Source: Candidatus Roizmanbacteria bacterium (GTDB lineage Bacteria > Patescibacteriota > Microgenomatia > UBA1406 > GWC2-37-13). Taken from it: 64,000 bases of DNA. The notes under the pieces are model-generated. The model saw only the letters and a program-made list of their open reading frames with translations, ran no database searches and had not been told where the DNA came from. Shown one piece after another: positions 16,765-25,761 of this stretch. Each line of letters starts with the position of its first letter. The first letter of the stretch is position 1. Made by a program: the position numbers and the translations under genes. Location of the stretch: NCBI GenBank assembly GCA_016214055.1, contig JACRPE010000006.1, forward strand, positions 1-64,000. Reading direction: 5' to 3'.

Positions 16765-17118
16765 ATGGCGCAGGACAATCAAGTCACTGATGAGCAATTG
16801 GTTCAAATGAAGAATAAGTTATACGATGATTTGGCAGAGACACTTTTGCAAGGCATTGTAAATCAAAGTATCAGTACGGAACTTTCTCAAACAATTGCGC
16901 AGACGATCTTCCAGCGCTTAGATGCAGTGAAAACGCGTGATGAACTGTTAGAATTTTTACATAATCTCGCGACTCAATGGAGTGCCTACAATCCTTTTTA
17001 TATCAAGATGAAGTATGAAGATGAGCAGAAAAAAGATGATCAAAAGCTAAAAGACGTACAGTCGAAGTTACAACAATTTATGGACAACACCTATGGTAGC
17101 AGGACTCGGATCACCTGA
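16765..17118 (+). CDS. Small helical protein, first of module copy A
   Basis: 117 residues, wholly helical in character, no membrane segment, charged C-terminus. It resembles the 101-residue protein at 19149 in size, helix pattern and position before a much larger gene, so the two seem to be paralogues (LVQMKNKLYDDLAETLLQGI against KKRIYDILAEAYIDLISKQL). The downstream large gene starts 26 bases before this one ends, which suggests translational coupling and a 1:1 partnership. Function unknown. Confidence 0.65.
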   Translation: MAQDNQVTDEQLVQMKNKLYDDLAETLLQGIVNQSISTELSQTIAQTIFQRLDAVKTRDELLEFLHNLATQWSAYNPFYIKMKYEDEQKKDDQKLKDVQSKLQQFMDNTYGSRTRIT

Positions 17119-19114
17119 TGCAGGGCGTGCGCCCGTTGCGCGTGCCGAAGTAGTTGCATCTTTTGGAAAAGTAGTGGTAGGAACCCCCGTTGATGCGGCT
17201 CGTGTGGCTGAGGCAAACAGACTTCTCTTACTTCGGAGTACTCAACCCCAAGAACAAGGGAATTGGGGTCGCAATGCCGTTGATCGAATTAGTGCACAAA
17301 GAAATGGTGAAAGATGGTCGGTTAATATGGCTGATGAAGATAAGAAGGCTTTTAAAGACAAAACTACGTCAAAAGAGGCAACCGCCAAGATTGAACAAGC
17401 GAAAATTACTATGGCCGCACTTGAAATTTTCAATTTACCAGCAGGTGCTCAAAGAAATGCAAGACTAATTGAAATGCAAAAGAATGGGTCCATACTTAAA
17501 ACGATGACAGCGCCACAACTGGAAAAAGCGGCAGTCACAATCCTTGCGACTGACCCCTATATTGCGGAAATGTTTCAAGATATACCGGTATCTGATCGTC
17601 AAGATTTTATAAAGGCTACCCTATTATCAGGTAATATCTCTCAAGAACTCCAAAGATCTTTGGCTCAAAGAATGGGAGAGGCGCATGCCTTGATCTTAGG
17701 ACTCCCTCAAACACAGACCGAGTCGGAAGAGTTACAAACGCAGTTGGATCAGGCAAAAAGCTTAAGAAAAGTAGCGCAAGAAAGGTGTGAAAAGATTATT
17801 GAACAAAGAAAAGGTCCTCCTAAGTTAACATCTGCGCAAAAGACGAGACTCGATATGGCATTGCAGACGCAAGACGCTTCAAGAAGGTGGTATGACGTAT
17901 CAGGCGCAATTGGTGAAGCGTTGGGAATACCTCAAGCGAATATAATTAAAGTTAATGAACATGTTAGTAACGAAGATCGTGTGAAGCAACTAGACGCAGA
18001 CATGCTTGCACTTAACAATAAGAGCGCTGAATATAAAGCAAAAAATACAGAAAAGACAAAATTAGTTGCACGAAATGTTGTTTTAGCATGTACTCCAGCA
18101 GATATACCTCTATACAGACAGGCCGTACAAATGACGAAAGAAGCAGGTTTCAAGGCGGCTGAGGCGACCTATGTTGCACAAAATACGCAAATAAATACCC
18201 TTGAACTGCAAGTTTTGGCAAGTGCGGGATCACAGATTTCGTATGAACGGTTTAGTGCGGAAAATGAAGCTTTAGGAAAATTAGATTCCGTATTTGGTGA
18301 GGCGATGGCTGACGTCATGCAGGTGCAAGAGGATAAAATTAGAGAGGCGAAAGTCATCGAACAACAAGCCAAAGAAAAGGCGGCTGAGGGACAGAATAAA
18401 ACTGACCTCATGCAATTGCATGCAACTGAAAATAAGAGGTGGATTGAGGGCAGTCTCGATAAGCGAAATGATGTTGTCCATTTGGATAACATATCAAATG
18501 ACAGTCGTTTCCTTGCCTATCATGGTGAACAAGGAGAGCGCATATTGATAGCAAGGGATGCGGGCATTCTCACTCCTGCCGACTTTACTGCATTTCTTGC
18601 AAGTGGTCAAACACCTGAACAATTTTTAGCGGTTAAATTTGCGGCTACCCCCGGTCTTGAAAGTCGTTTTAACGCGATCTATACTCCCGAACAAGCAAAG
18701 GAATACCGTGAGAATCTTATGTCAAAATATTTCACCGCGGAGCGATTTATAAAGCAGGGTGGTATTGCTCGACTTGGACGAGGGGTTAAATTAGAAGGTA
18801 ATAAGGGGTCCTTTAAATTACGAGAAAACGAATGGGCGAGATTATATACTCATTTTGAAGGTGAGGTAAATGATGCACTTGGTAAATCAAACGAAGCAAA
18901 ACAATTCCTAGACTCCTTAAAAGCTCAAGGCATCGTAGCGGAACCAAAACTTAAGTGGTTATTGTATGCGTTACTTATACTTCTTGGAATTGGTGGGGGG
19001 TTAACCTCTGGAGGTCTTGCTATTCCTGCACTTGGAGTCGGAGGTGCCGCACTAGCTGGAGGAGGAGTTGGAACTGCACTTACAGGCGCAGGCCTAGGAA
19101 TATCTAATAGTTGA
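17093..19114 (+). CDS. Large helical protein with Gly/Ala-rich hydrophobic tail, module copy A
   Basis: 673 residues, mostly long charged helices likely to form coiled coils (about 95-560). The last 60 residues start with a true transmembrane stretch (LKWLLYALLILLGIGG) and continue as a glycine/alanine-rich hydrophobic tail. There is no N-terminal signal peptide, so the bulk should be cytoplasmic with a C-terminal membrane tail, or the tail acts as a membrane-inserting or secreted-effector segment. The N-terminus shares the MVA...GRAP pattern with the 700-residue protein at 19473. No catalytic motif or known domain is recognised. Confidence 0.7.
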   Translation: MVAGLGSPDAGRAPVARAEVVASFGKVVVGTPVDAARVAEANRLLLLRSTQPQEQGNWGRNAVDRISAQRNGERWSVNMADEDKKAFKDKTTSKEATAKIEQAKITMAALEIFNLPAGAQRNARLIEMQKNGSILKTMTAPQLEKAAVTILATDPYIAEMFQDIPVSDRQDFIKATLLSGNISQELQRSLAQRMGEAHALILGLPQTQTESEELQTQLDQAKSLRKVAQERCEKIIEQRKGPPKLTSAQKTRLDMALQTQDASRRWYDVSGAIGEALGIPQANIIKVNEHVSNEDRVKQLDADMLALNNKSAEYKAKNTEKTKLVARNVVLACTPADIPLYRQAVQMTKEAGFKAAEATYVAQNTQINTLELQVLASAGSQISYERFSAENEALGKLDSVFGEAMADVMQVQEDKIREAKVIEQQAKEKAAEGQNKTDLMQLHATENKRWIEGSLDKRNDVVHLDNISNDSRFLAYHGEQGERILIARDAGILTPADFTAFLASGQTPEQFLAVKFAATPGLESRFNAIYTPEQAKEYRENLMSKYFTAERFIKQGGIARLGRGVKLEGNKGSFKLRENEWARLYTHFEGEVNDALGKSNEAKQFLDSLKAQGIVAEPKLKWLLYALLILLGIGGGLTSGGLAIPALGVGGAALAGGGVGTALTGAGLGISNS

Positions 19115-19148
19115 TTTATGGTATATTTAAATTTATTGAATTAATGAT

Positions 19149-19454
19149 ATGCAAAAACACCTAACCGAAGAAGATAAGAAAAGAATATATGACATCCTCG
19201 CCGAGGCGTATATTGACCTGATCAGTAAACAACTCATCGGTCCCTATGAGCGAAAGGTGTTATCATATAAGATATTGCAAAATGTAGGAAAAGCCGAGTC
19301 GTTTGAGGAAGTATCGGAATTTGTCAGTGGTCTTTTAGCAAGTTATCCCGTATTTCAGAATGCGTCGGTTCGGATCGCAAGTCAGATAGGAAAGTTACAT
19401 GAAGAACAATTGATTGGAAGATTACAGTCATTTATACGGCAAGCAACAGTTTAA
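19149..19454 (+). CDS. Small helical protein, first of module copy B
   Basis: 101 residues, helical, paralogous to the protein at 16765. The upstream sequence TTTATGGTATATT offers an extended -10 (TGGTATATT) about 20 bases before the ATG, so copy B may have its own promoter. The same 14-base string occurs before the YtxH-like gene at 34469. It is followed 18 bases later by the large partner. Confidence 0.65.
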   Translation: MQKHLTEEDKKRIYDILAEAYIDLISKQLIGPYERKVLSYKILQNVGKAESFEEVSEFVSGLLASYPVFQNASVRIASQIGKLHEEQLIGRLQSFIRQATV

Positions 19455-19472
19455 TAATTATATTTTTAATCT

Positions 19473-21575
19473 ATGGTAGCAATCGGAGCGGCAGAAAAAA
19501 CAAATTTGGAAGTACAACATATTGCGGCGGCTTTAGGTCCTGAAAAAGGACGGGCTCCTGCTTTGAATAAAGATTTGGCGGATCTTACCGAACGGATGAA
19601 AAAAGCGGGAGGAAAGTCTGTTTTTGAAGCTGAAATAGCAGAAAATCCGGATGATAAGTTTGTAAACTTCGACGAGATGCGAAGGGTACTTGAGGATGAA
19701 AATAAGCGGGTTGCGTCCGAATCGGACAGACACAAAAAGGCAGACATGCAAAAAAGATATGATCGTTTATCTCGACGTTACAGCGTATATGATAAACTTC
19801 TTAATAATGAAGGGTTTGGTACCATGAATGTGGCCGAACAACGAGAAATGATGAGCGTGATGGCCGATCTTCCCGGTTTCTGTGAATCGATTGCCCTTGC
19901 TACGAATAATACATTAACCATAGAACAAGCTCGGCAGATCATGATGGGCAAAGGGGGAGTAGCCCTAAGTCCCGATCAACGCAAAGTGATAAGCGAAATG
20001 ATTCTCCAGTTTGCCAATGACGGCAAGCTTCATAATCGGATTTCGAAAGGATTATCCGAATTAGTAGTTGATAAACAAGACGCGGTGTTATCACATGAAA
20101 TAGACACATTAAAAGATGGATTAAAAGATGAGGCCCTTAAAAAAGCCGCACTTGCTAAAGTTGACACAACTCTTGCAGGGTTTGATGCTCGAACCGAACC
20201 GGAAAAAGATCGCATTTTAAAAATGGCAGAAATTTCAACGAGATACTTAGCGGCGATTGATGATGCGAATAAGCCGGCTATTATGACAAAAGTAGGGGTT
20301 GACACAATGACGAGTCAATTAAAGAGTAAAAAAGACGCCGCAGAGAAAAAATTAAATGCGGCTATTACCGCAAAAAAAGCAGATACGAGTAGTTTGGAAA
20401 ATGCATTCAATAACTTAGAAAATCAGCATACTGCCGCATCTGCTCTTCAAACATTATTTTCAGCTCCGAATGCAGAGGCAGATTATAATGAGTCTATTAA
20501 GGTCATGGACGCACAGACAAAAAAAACCTCACTTGCAGCAGATTTGAAAAAAATAAACGATAACAAAGCTGATATTACGGCAAAAGAAGGGGAACGCAGT
20601 AAATACGCCGATAAATATAAACGGAAAATGGAAGTAACTCTTTCCGAAGAAATGAAACGGTATTGGAATGAAGTAAAACTTTCTCAAGCCCAAAACGCCG
20701 CCGAAGGCGAAGCACAGAAAAAAGCCGAAGAAAAACAAAAACTTGAAACTGAAAAAGCGAAGCGTGAAGCTCTTGCAAAGACTATACTGGATAAATATTT
20801 ACATCTTTCGTTCATTAAGTATAAAGGAAATAAGGCGGTTGGAATGGATGATAAAGCATTGAAGGATTTTGTGAAGAAAGATATGCTGTCAAAGAGCCCG
20901 GCTCAACTTGCGAAAGATTTCCTCGGGCGAATCGATTCTGGCCGGTATGTTATGCCGCCTGAATATGCAAAAGAAATAAAAAAAATGTATTCGGAAGCGG
21001 GGATTGGTGTGGGGACGCCTCCTCTCACTTTGAGAAAAGCAATGGAGGAAATAGGGAATGATAAATGGGAAGCGTGGGCGGCTGAAAAGGTACCCGATGT
21101 ATTGGGATATGCATATGACCGTAAATACTATTTTGACCGACTCAAATTATCCAGAGCACAAGGTGAATTCTTGAAGCGGGCGTATATTGATACCGACTTT
21201 TTCCAAAAAGCACAAGAGGCAAAAGATAAATATATGAAAGAAACAGAATCCATGCTTGGAACAGAGTTTGTCAATGGAAAAAACTGGGAAGCGTTTAAAA
21301 AAGCCATGGGAGGAGATTGGGTCGGCGGTTCAAAACGTGCTATGAAAACCCTGGCGGTGGCCGGAGCAATTGGCGCGGGTGCATATACTTTGGGAGGAGG
21401 ATTTTCCGCTGGATTATTATTACCGACGCCGCATAACGTTCTCGCGACAGGTGTGAACGTCTTAAGCGCCGGTAATGCTGCGCTTGGTGCCACAAGTAGG
21501 GTAGGCGAAGTGGGTATTAATGCTGTGTCCACAACGGCAACCGATTTGTTTCGGAGAGTTCTCCGAAGGCCATGA
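19473..21575 (+). CDS. Large coiled-coil protein with Gly/Ala-rich hydrophobic tail, module copy B
   Basis: 700 residues. Residues about 60-430 are lysine/glutamate/alanine-rich helices typical of coiled coils, with a heptad-rich KKAEEKQKLETEKAKRE stretch near 410-430. Residues 440-610 look globular and aromatic. The C-terminus (about 628-690) is hydrophobic and rich in Gly, Ala and Val, as in copy A. There is no signal peptide. The architecture suggests a self-assembling or membrane-associated structural protein. Enzymatic motifs are absent. Like copy A it begins MVA and has a GRAP motif near the start. Confidence 0.7.
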   Translation: MVAIGAAEKTNLEVQHIAAALGPEKGRAPALNKDLADLTERMKKAGGKSVFEAEIAENPDDKFVNFDEMRRVLEDENKRVASESDRHKKADMQKRYDRLSRRYSVYDKLLNNEGFGTMNVAEQREMMSVMADLPGFCESIALATNNTLTIEQARQIMMGKGGVALSPDQRKVISEMILQFANDGKLHNRISKGLSELVVDKQDAVLSHEIDTLKDGLKDEALKKAALAKVDTTLAGFDARTEPEKDRILKMAEISTRYLAAIDDANKPAIMTKVGVDTMTSQLKSKKDAAEKKLNAAITAKKADTSSLENAFNNLENQHTAASALQTLFSAPNAEADYNESIKVMDAQTKKTSLAADLKKINDNKADITAKEGERSKYADKYKRKMEVTLSEEMKRYWNEVKLSQAQNAAEGEAQKKAEEKQKLETEKAKREALAKTILDKYLHLSFIKYKGNKAVGMDDKALKDFVKKDMLSKSPAQLAKDFLGRIDSGRYVMPPEYAKEIKKMYSEAGIGVGTPPLTLRKAMEEIGNDKWEAWAAEKVPDVLGYAYDRKYYFDRLKLSRAQGEFLKRAYIDTDFFQKAQEAKDKYMKETESMLGTEFVNGKNWEAFKKAMGGDWVGGSKRAMKTLAVAGAIGAGAYTLGGGFSAGLLLPTPHNVLATGVNVLSAGNAALGATSRVGEVGINAVSTTATDLFRRVLRRP

Positions 21576-21600
21576 TATATAATAATCTTTTTGACTATGT

Positions 21601-22230
21601 ATGGGACTAGGATCAGCAGAAGCAGTAATGCCGCCAATTACCACAACTCCTTCTCGGAGAGAAGCTCCTCGTGCGGCGACTACTCCACCCCCTCCTCCAA
21701 ATCATTCGACGCCTTCTTCGCAAGAAGATAGGTTAAAAATAAGAGAGACGGAAGAGGCGGCTATTGAGGCCACAAACAGAGAAATAGCAGAAGCAAAAGA
21801 GAGAAACAAAAGCAAAACTGAGGCTCCCGAAACAAAAGCACCAATTAAAACTGCTCCACCACCATCCGCTTCAGAAGTGGAGCCACAGCTTCCCCCAGGA
21901 GTTACACCTGCCGATATTGCTCGTCTTCGACAAAATGTAACCGATAAGGTTATGACTCAGCAACAGGCTGAAGCAGAATTAGAAAGACTTGTAACCCAAG
22001 CAACAGGGGCGCCTTCTGAAACACATACACCACCTCCAGTTTCACAAAAAAAAGTTGCTCAAAAGGAAGTTGTATCAACTCCTTCAAAAGCTTCCTCAAG
22101 CCCACCAACACCTCCCGTAGAGCATAAAGCAGAAAATTCTTTCCTTTCAAAAATAAAAAATATTGTGGAGAAAGTATTCAGCATTCCTGCGGCAATCTGG
22201 CACTATCTGACTGGATGGATTATGAAGTAA
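21601..22230 (+). CDS. Pro/Glu/Thr-rich protein with amphipathic C-terminal segment
   Basis: 209 residues. The first 170 are low-complexity Pro, Thr, Ala, Glu and Lys with one short ordered piece (GVTPADIARLRQNVTDKVMTQQQAEAELERLV, a SHOCT-like helical hairpin). The last 30 (SFLSKIKNIVEKVFSIPAAIWHYLTGW) form a hydrophobic or amphipathic helix suited to membrane binding. It follows the duplicated small/large module by 25 bases and is probably part of the same operon. A disordered linker with a membrane helix would suit a tether or assembly factor. Function unknown. Confidence 0.6.
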   Translation: MGLGSAEAVMPPITTTPSRREAPRAATTPPPPPNHSTPSSQEDRLKIRETEEAAIEATNREIAEAKERNKSKTEAPETKAPIKTAPPPSASEVEPQLPPGVTPADIARLRQNVTDKVMTQQQAEAELERLVTQATGAPSETHTPPPVSQKKVAQKEVVSTPSKASSSPPTPPVEHKAENSFLSKIKNIVEKVFSIPAAIWHYLTGWIMK

Positions 22231-22232
22231 AA

Positions 22233-22457
22233 TTATGTTGTTTCAACTATCTCTCCTAAGAGTTTTAAGACAACGCTTTTTTTATATCTTCGATCTCCTC
22301 GTGAATTTATTCGTATGGCGGGAAGCTTTCCTTTTTTGCCCCAACGTTTGACGGTAAGAGTACTGACTCGAAGGAGTCCTGCCACTTCACGAATCGTCAA
22401 TAAATCGGGGAGGTCTTGCAGTGATACCTTTGGTATGAGTTTGTTTTTAAGTGACAT
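22233..22457 (-). CDS. Excisionase-type helix-turn-helix protein (MerR/HTH_17)
   Basis: A 74-residue DNA-binding protein. LLTIREVAGLLRVSTLTVKRWGKKGKLPAIRI followed by RRYKKSVVLKLL is the classic winged HTH_17 pattern of excisionases and small MerR-like regulators. Minus-strand TATAAT at 22466-22471 overlaps the upstream ATG at 22469, so I start at the ATG at 22457 (MSLKNK). No integrase lies next to it here, so it may be a stand-alone regulator or a leftover of a lost element. Confidence 0.75.
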   Translation of the reverse strand: MSLKNKLIPKVSLQDLPDLLTIREVAGLLRVSTLTVKRWGKKGKLPAIRINSRGDRRYKKSVVLKLLGEIVETT

Positions 22458-22541
22458 AGTATGCCCCATTATAGAAACCCCTTTTGAAAATATCAAGGGG
22501 AATTAAAAACATTGCTTTTCTTTTACATTTACGATATTCTT

Positions 22542-24242
22542 ATGATTAAGATGAAACGTCTGCATGAAAAAGGAGAAGTCGCAACCATACTCGCAATATC
22601 CGCCATCATTGTAATTGGTATCTCCATGATCGGTTCAGTTTTTTTTGGCGGGAAAAAACAATCCACGAGTTCAAAGGCGAATGATGTATGTGATTTTTAC
22701 GATAACCTAACTTGTTCAGACCTCACTTGTAGCTCCTGTACTGAAAATAGTAGAGGAGCAAGGTGTTGTAAACAAGTTGCCGATACTTTTGCACCAACCG
22801 CGGAACCTCAAGGTGCGGGCCTACCTGCTCCCGATAAAACAGTAACTGACATTCCTGCGACACAGGCAACTACTGCGCCAACAACAGTTCAGGCCACTGG
22901 TGACAATATCTGTCCCCGAGGAAATCAAGCGTGCACGAACGATTGTGGCGGAGGGAATGATTGTGTGAAATATTTACAATCCGTTACGGTGCCAGGAGTG
23001 AGCGATGGGGGCGTTATCAATTCCGATACATTTGGATGCGATATCGTGACAAAGAATGTTGCGGGTGCTAATTCGGATAAAGACAATATTTGCGGTATAA
23101 AAGTAAACGACCAATGGCCTGCTTGGTGCCCGTGGGATGGAGTTGGGCAGTATATGTGTGGATCGACTATTACTTCTCATGCAAACTGTGATCTGAAATC
23201 GTCTCACTTTAGTGCGACTCCCGTTAAACCAGGAGATAAGCTTCAAGTCGTTGCGGCGCGTAAAACGGGAAGTTGTGGAAATATTCCCTGGAATACGGGG
23301 GGAAGTTTCATCACGGGGCAAACTTTTTATTATAAACAAAAGGGGGCAGGGGGAAGTACCAATACCACTCCGCAAGCCACGACTGCACCTCAAACGCCTC
23401 GTGCTACTACTGCACCACAACAACCGCAACCGACTACTGCATCCCAGGCAGGAACAACCCCAAAACCTACGGAACAAGTAGGGCCTGGTGGCGCCACACC
23501 TGCGAAAGAACCTTCAATAACGCCAATAGTAAGTGCAAAAGATTGCAACACAGCCCTTGGGCCAAATAAAAGCTTACTTGTCATTCCTGAAGGCAAAACT
23601 ATTTGTATTGATACATCATTATTTGGAGGGACTCTTGGCTATGCCCTCTATAAATGTAATGGCGGTACACCGACTAATACAACTTATAATGGTTCATGCG
23701 CAAAATGTAATGCGACGGGTGATGGGTGTGAAGTTGGATCAACTGGCAGTACGTGTATCGACACAACATGTGATGATGTATGTAATCAAAAGTATAGTGT
23801 AAAAAGCCTAAAAGGAAGCAAAACTATTTCGTACAATGGTCTAATTACTTCTTCGTACACATATTTCAATGGCTCCCAAAAGTGCTCTGATATTTCTTCC
23901 AAGATAGACGAGATAAAAATTGGATGTGGTTGCACTAGTAATAAAAACTTTACCACCGTTAAGGTTATTAATGGATGTAATGTTCCACTAAATATTGATA
24001 AATTTTCGTACAGTACTTTCCTAACCATCGATACTTATTACACAAATATTGCCACGCAACTTTCTCCAGGAGCAAATCTGATGCAGGGAGTTTATGAAGC
24101 GTGCCCAGAATCAGGTGCAGCATGGGTAAAATATACATCAACAAGAACAGCCGGAACAGATAAATACTTAGCATTTCCTTGGAACTGTAATGGCACATCA
24201 GAAGTGACAATAGGAGGAATAGGCAATTGTCCAAGAATATAA
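22542..24242 (+). CDS. Secreted cysteine-rich surface protein with TTAP-rich linkers
   Basis: 566 residues. The N-terminal KGEVATILAISAIIVIGISMIG is a hydrophobic anchor or signal helix following a short basic head. Cys-rich segments (CDFYDNLTCSDLTCSSC near residue 50, others near 140-230 and 400-440) must form disulfides outside the cell. Thr/Ala/Pro/Gln-rich linkers at about 85-125 and 280-340 separate three folded parts. TACGAT ends 6 bases before the ATG at 22542, so I prefer this start over upstream TTG codons. It is probably co-transcribed with the 24245 gene 2 bases downstream. Adhesion or envelope function is likely, but no domain name is recognised. Confidence 0.7.
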   Translation: MIKMKRLHEKGEVATILAISAIIVIGISMIGSVFFGGKKQSTSSKANDVCDFYDNLTCSDLTCSSCTENSRGARCCKQVADTFAPTAEPQGAGLPAPDKTVTDIPATQATTAPTTVQATGDNICPRGNQACTNDCGGGNDCVKYLQSVTVPGVSDGGVINSDTFGCDIVTKNVAGANSDKDNICGIKVNDQWPAWCPWDGVGQYMCGSTITSHANCDLKSSHFSATPVKPGDKLQVVAARKTGSCGNIPWNTGGSFITGQTFYYKQKGAGGSTNTTPQATTAPQTPRATTAPQQPQPTTASQAGTTPKPTEQVGPGGATPAKEPSITPIVSAKDCNTALGPNKSLLVIPEGKTICIDTSLFGGTLGYALYKCNGGTPTNTTYNGSCAKCNATGDGCEVGSTGSTCIDTTCDDVCNQKYSVKSLKGSKTISYNGLITSSYTYFNGSQKCSDISSKIDEIKIGCGCTSNKNFTTVKVINGCNVPLNIDKFSYSTFLTIDTYYTNIATQLSPGANLMQGVYEACPESGAAWVKYTSTRTAGTDKYLAFPWNCNGTSEVTIGGIGNCPRI

Positions 24243-24244
24243 AT

Positions 24245-24853
24245 ATGTCAAAACTTAAATCATATACAAAAATATTATTTATCCTTCTAATAAGTGCATT
24301 TGTATCTCAAATGTTACTTGTGTTATTTGTGAACAACTCGCCGACTGTTCAACCCCACTTAGGGGCATATTTAGCCCAAAAATTTAAGAAAACACAAGCT
24401 GATATTATTGCAAAACTTCCTAAATTCCAAATTAAGCAATCAGGTTCGGAGGGCATGATCGCGAAGGAAGAGCCTATTCAGGCTTCCCCAACAGAAATAG
24501 TAAGTACCGTAGCTCAGACTTCATCAGGGAAGGAAAAAATAGTTACCCCAACGCAAATACGAACAAAACCAACGTTAAAAGAGATTGCTGTTGCGTCTCA
24601 AGACGAAGTAAGTAAACAAATCGAATCTATTAAAACTGCACTTATTGATGCGCCAACGAAAATGATTACAAAAGGTGTCTATGCTAAAAGTGATAATGGA
24701 GTTATTATGACAACTATCAATACGGGAGAAGTCGAGAGTAATCAGTACACCTTTATGATTGATGGGAAAGAAGCGAGTATAACAATTCCGAAATATTTAA
24801 TGGAGAAAAATAGATGGACTGAATCGGATATTAAAAAGCAAATGGGATTATGA
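24245..24853 (+). CDS. Single-pass membrane protein with extracytoplasmic tail
   Basis: 202 residues. One transmembrane helix at about 8-27 is followed by about 175 residues outside, first Thr/Pro/Gln-rich and disordered, then a compact 60-residue C-terminal part (KGVYAKSDNGVIMTTINTGEVESNQYTFMIDGKEASITIPKYL). The start ATG lies 2 bases after the previous stop (TAAATATG). An upstream TTG at 24227 is less likely. It is probably a partner of the preceding Cys-rich protein. Confidence 0.65.
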   Translation: MSKLKSYTKILFILLISAFVSQMLLVLFVNNSPTVQPHLGAYLAQKFKKTQADIIAKLPKFQIKQSGSEGMIAKEEPIQASPTEIVSTVAQTSSGKEKIVTPTQIRTKPTLKEIAVASQDEVSKQIESIKTALIDAPTKMITKGVYAKSDNGVIMTTINTGEVESNQYTFMIDGKEASITIPKYLMEKNRWTESDIKKQMGL

Positions 24854-24860
24854 TTTTCCC

Positions 24861-24889
24861 TTGCAAACGGCTATTATTTTCTTTAACAT
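24861..24889 (+). promoter_or_regulatory. Promoter, leaderless
   Basis: CCC-TTGCAA, 17-base spacer, TAACAT, then 6 bases to the ATG at 24896. Confidence 0.65.
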
Positions 24890-24895
24890 AAATCT

Positions 24896-25192
24896 ATGTA
24901 CCTAGGTCCATTTTATTTTGATACCAAAGAAATTTTTCTCATACTAGCCTCATTGTTAATTGGCCTGGCCATGTTTTTTGGCTGGCCGCTCATATGGTTC
25001 AATCCGAAGATCTTATTAACCCTCATCATTCTCATGTTAGTCACCAAGGGCCTCCTTCCCGCCATCCACAACGAAGCCTTTTTCATCCTGGCCATTGTCA
25101 CCATATTTCTGACGTTATATCTTCCCTTTTTCCAGATTGTCCTGTTCTACTTTATCTCATTTGCTCTTTTCAGACTCCTGAGAGTAATCTGA
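24896..25192 (+). CDS. Small integral membrane protein
   Basis: 98 residues with three probable transmembrane helices (about 13-33, 38-60, 64-95) and few charges. There is no soluble domain and no recognised family. It has its own strong leaderless promoter and no downstream partner on the same transcript before the palindrome-bracketed regulator. Confidence 0.65.
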   Translation: MYLGPFYFDTKEIFLILASLLIGLAMFFGWPLIWFNPKILLTLIILMLVTKGLLPAIHNEAFFILAIVTIFLTLYLPFFQIVLFYFISFALFRLLRVI

Positions 25193-25284
25193 CAAAGAGT
25201 ACTTTCAATAAAAAAATCCTTTCCCCACGCCCCAAAAACATACTTTTGTAGCATATACACCCTTGTACTCTCTGAAAGGAGGTG

Positions 25285-25308
25285 TTTCAATTAATCAATT
25301 AATTGAAA
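25285..25308. repeat. Left palindrome bracketing the TrpR/YerC-like gene
   Basis: Arms TTTCAATTAAT and ATTAATTGAAA around CA. Flanking AGGTG and TACCT extend the dyad with one mismatch. The 20-base core TCAATTAATCAATTAATTGA occurs again directly after the gene at 25767-25786. It may be an operator for the gene product or an RNA hairpin in the leader. Confidence 0.8.
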
Positions 25309-25316
25309 TACCTATT

Positions 25317-25760
25317 ATGACGCGCATATCGAAGTATCAACTTTCCACAAAAGCATCAGAGCGAATATTTGAATTATTTTTTCAGGTCATGATTCGTGCG
25401 CGGACCAAAGATCAGTTTTCAGCCGTAATCCAAGAGATATTATCAAAGACCGAAAGAATCATGATTGCCAAGAGAATCGCCATACTTTACCTTCTGGCAA
25501 AGTCTGTTGGTCAAAGAAGCATATCAATGGCAGTCAAAGTATCGACCGGAACGGTGAGTCATTTTGCCAGGTATATGTATGATGAAAATGGAGAAATAAA
25601 GAGATTTATCAAGGATATGATTCATGACGAACAAATACTTCATCTGTTTGAAGATGTTTTTGCGGATATTTTTATCCAACCAGGCGTTAAATTAGGCCAT
25701 TGGGACGCCTTTGTAAAACATAAGATAAGACAAGAAGACCGCGCACTTCTCGATGCGTGA
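25317..25760 (+). CDS. TrpR/YerC-family DNA-binding protein
   Basis: About 147 residues. A TrpR-superfamily helix-turn-helix is visible: FQVMIRARTKDQFSAVIQEILSKTERIMIAKRIAILYLLAKS, then QRSISMAVKVSTGTVSHFARYM as the recognition unit. The C-terminal 50 residues are an unrecognised extension. The gene is bracketed by two copies of the same palindrome. A strong ribosome-binding site AAAGGAGGTG (25275-25284) is 32 bases from this ATG but only 5 bases from an in-frame ATT at 25290, so initiation could use ATT, or the leader hairpin could bring the site near the ATG. Likely a self-regulating repressor. Ligand unknown, and tryptophan is not implied. Confidence 0.75.
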   Translation: MTRISKYQLSTKASERIFELFFQVMIRARTKDQFSAVIQEILSKTERIMIAKRIAILYLLAKSVGQRSISMAVKVSTGTVSHFARYMYDENGEIKRFIKDMIHDEQILHLFEDVFADIFIQPGVKLGHWDAFVKHKIRQEDRALLDA

Positions 25761-25761
25761 G

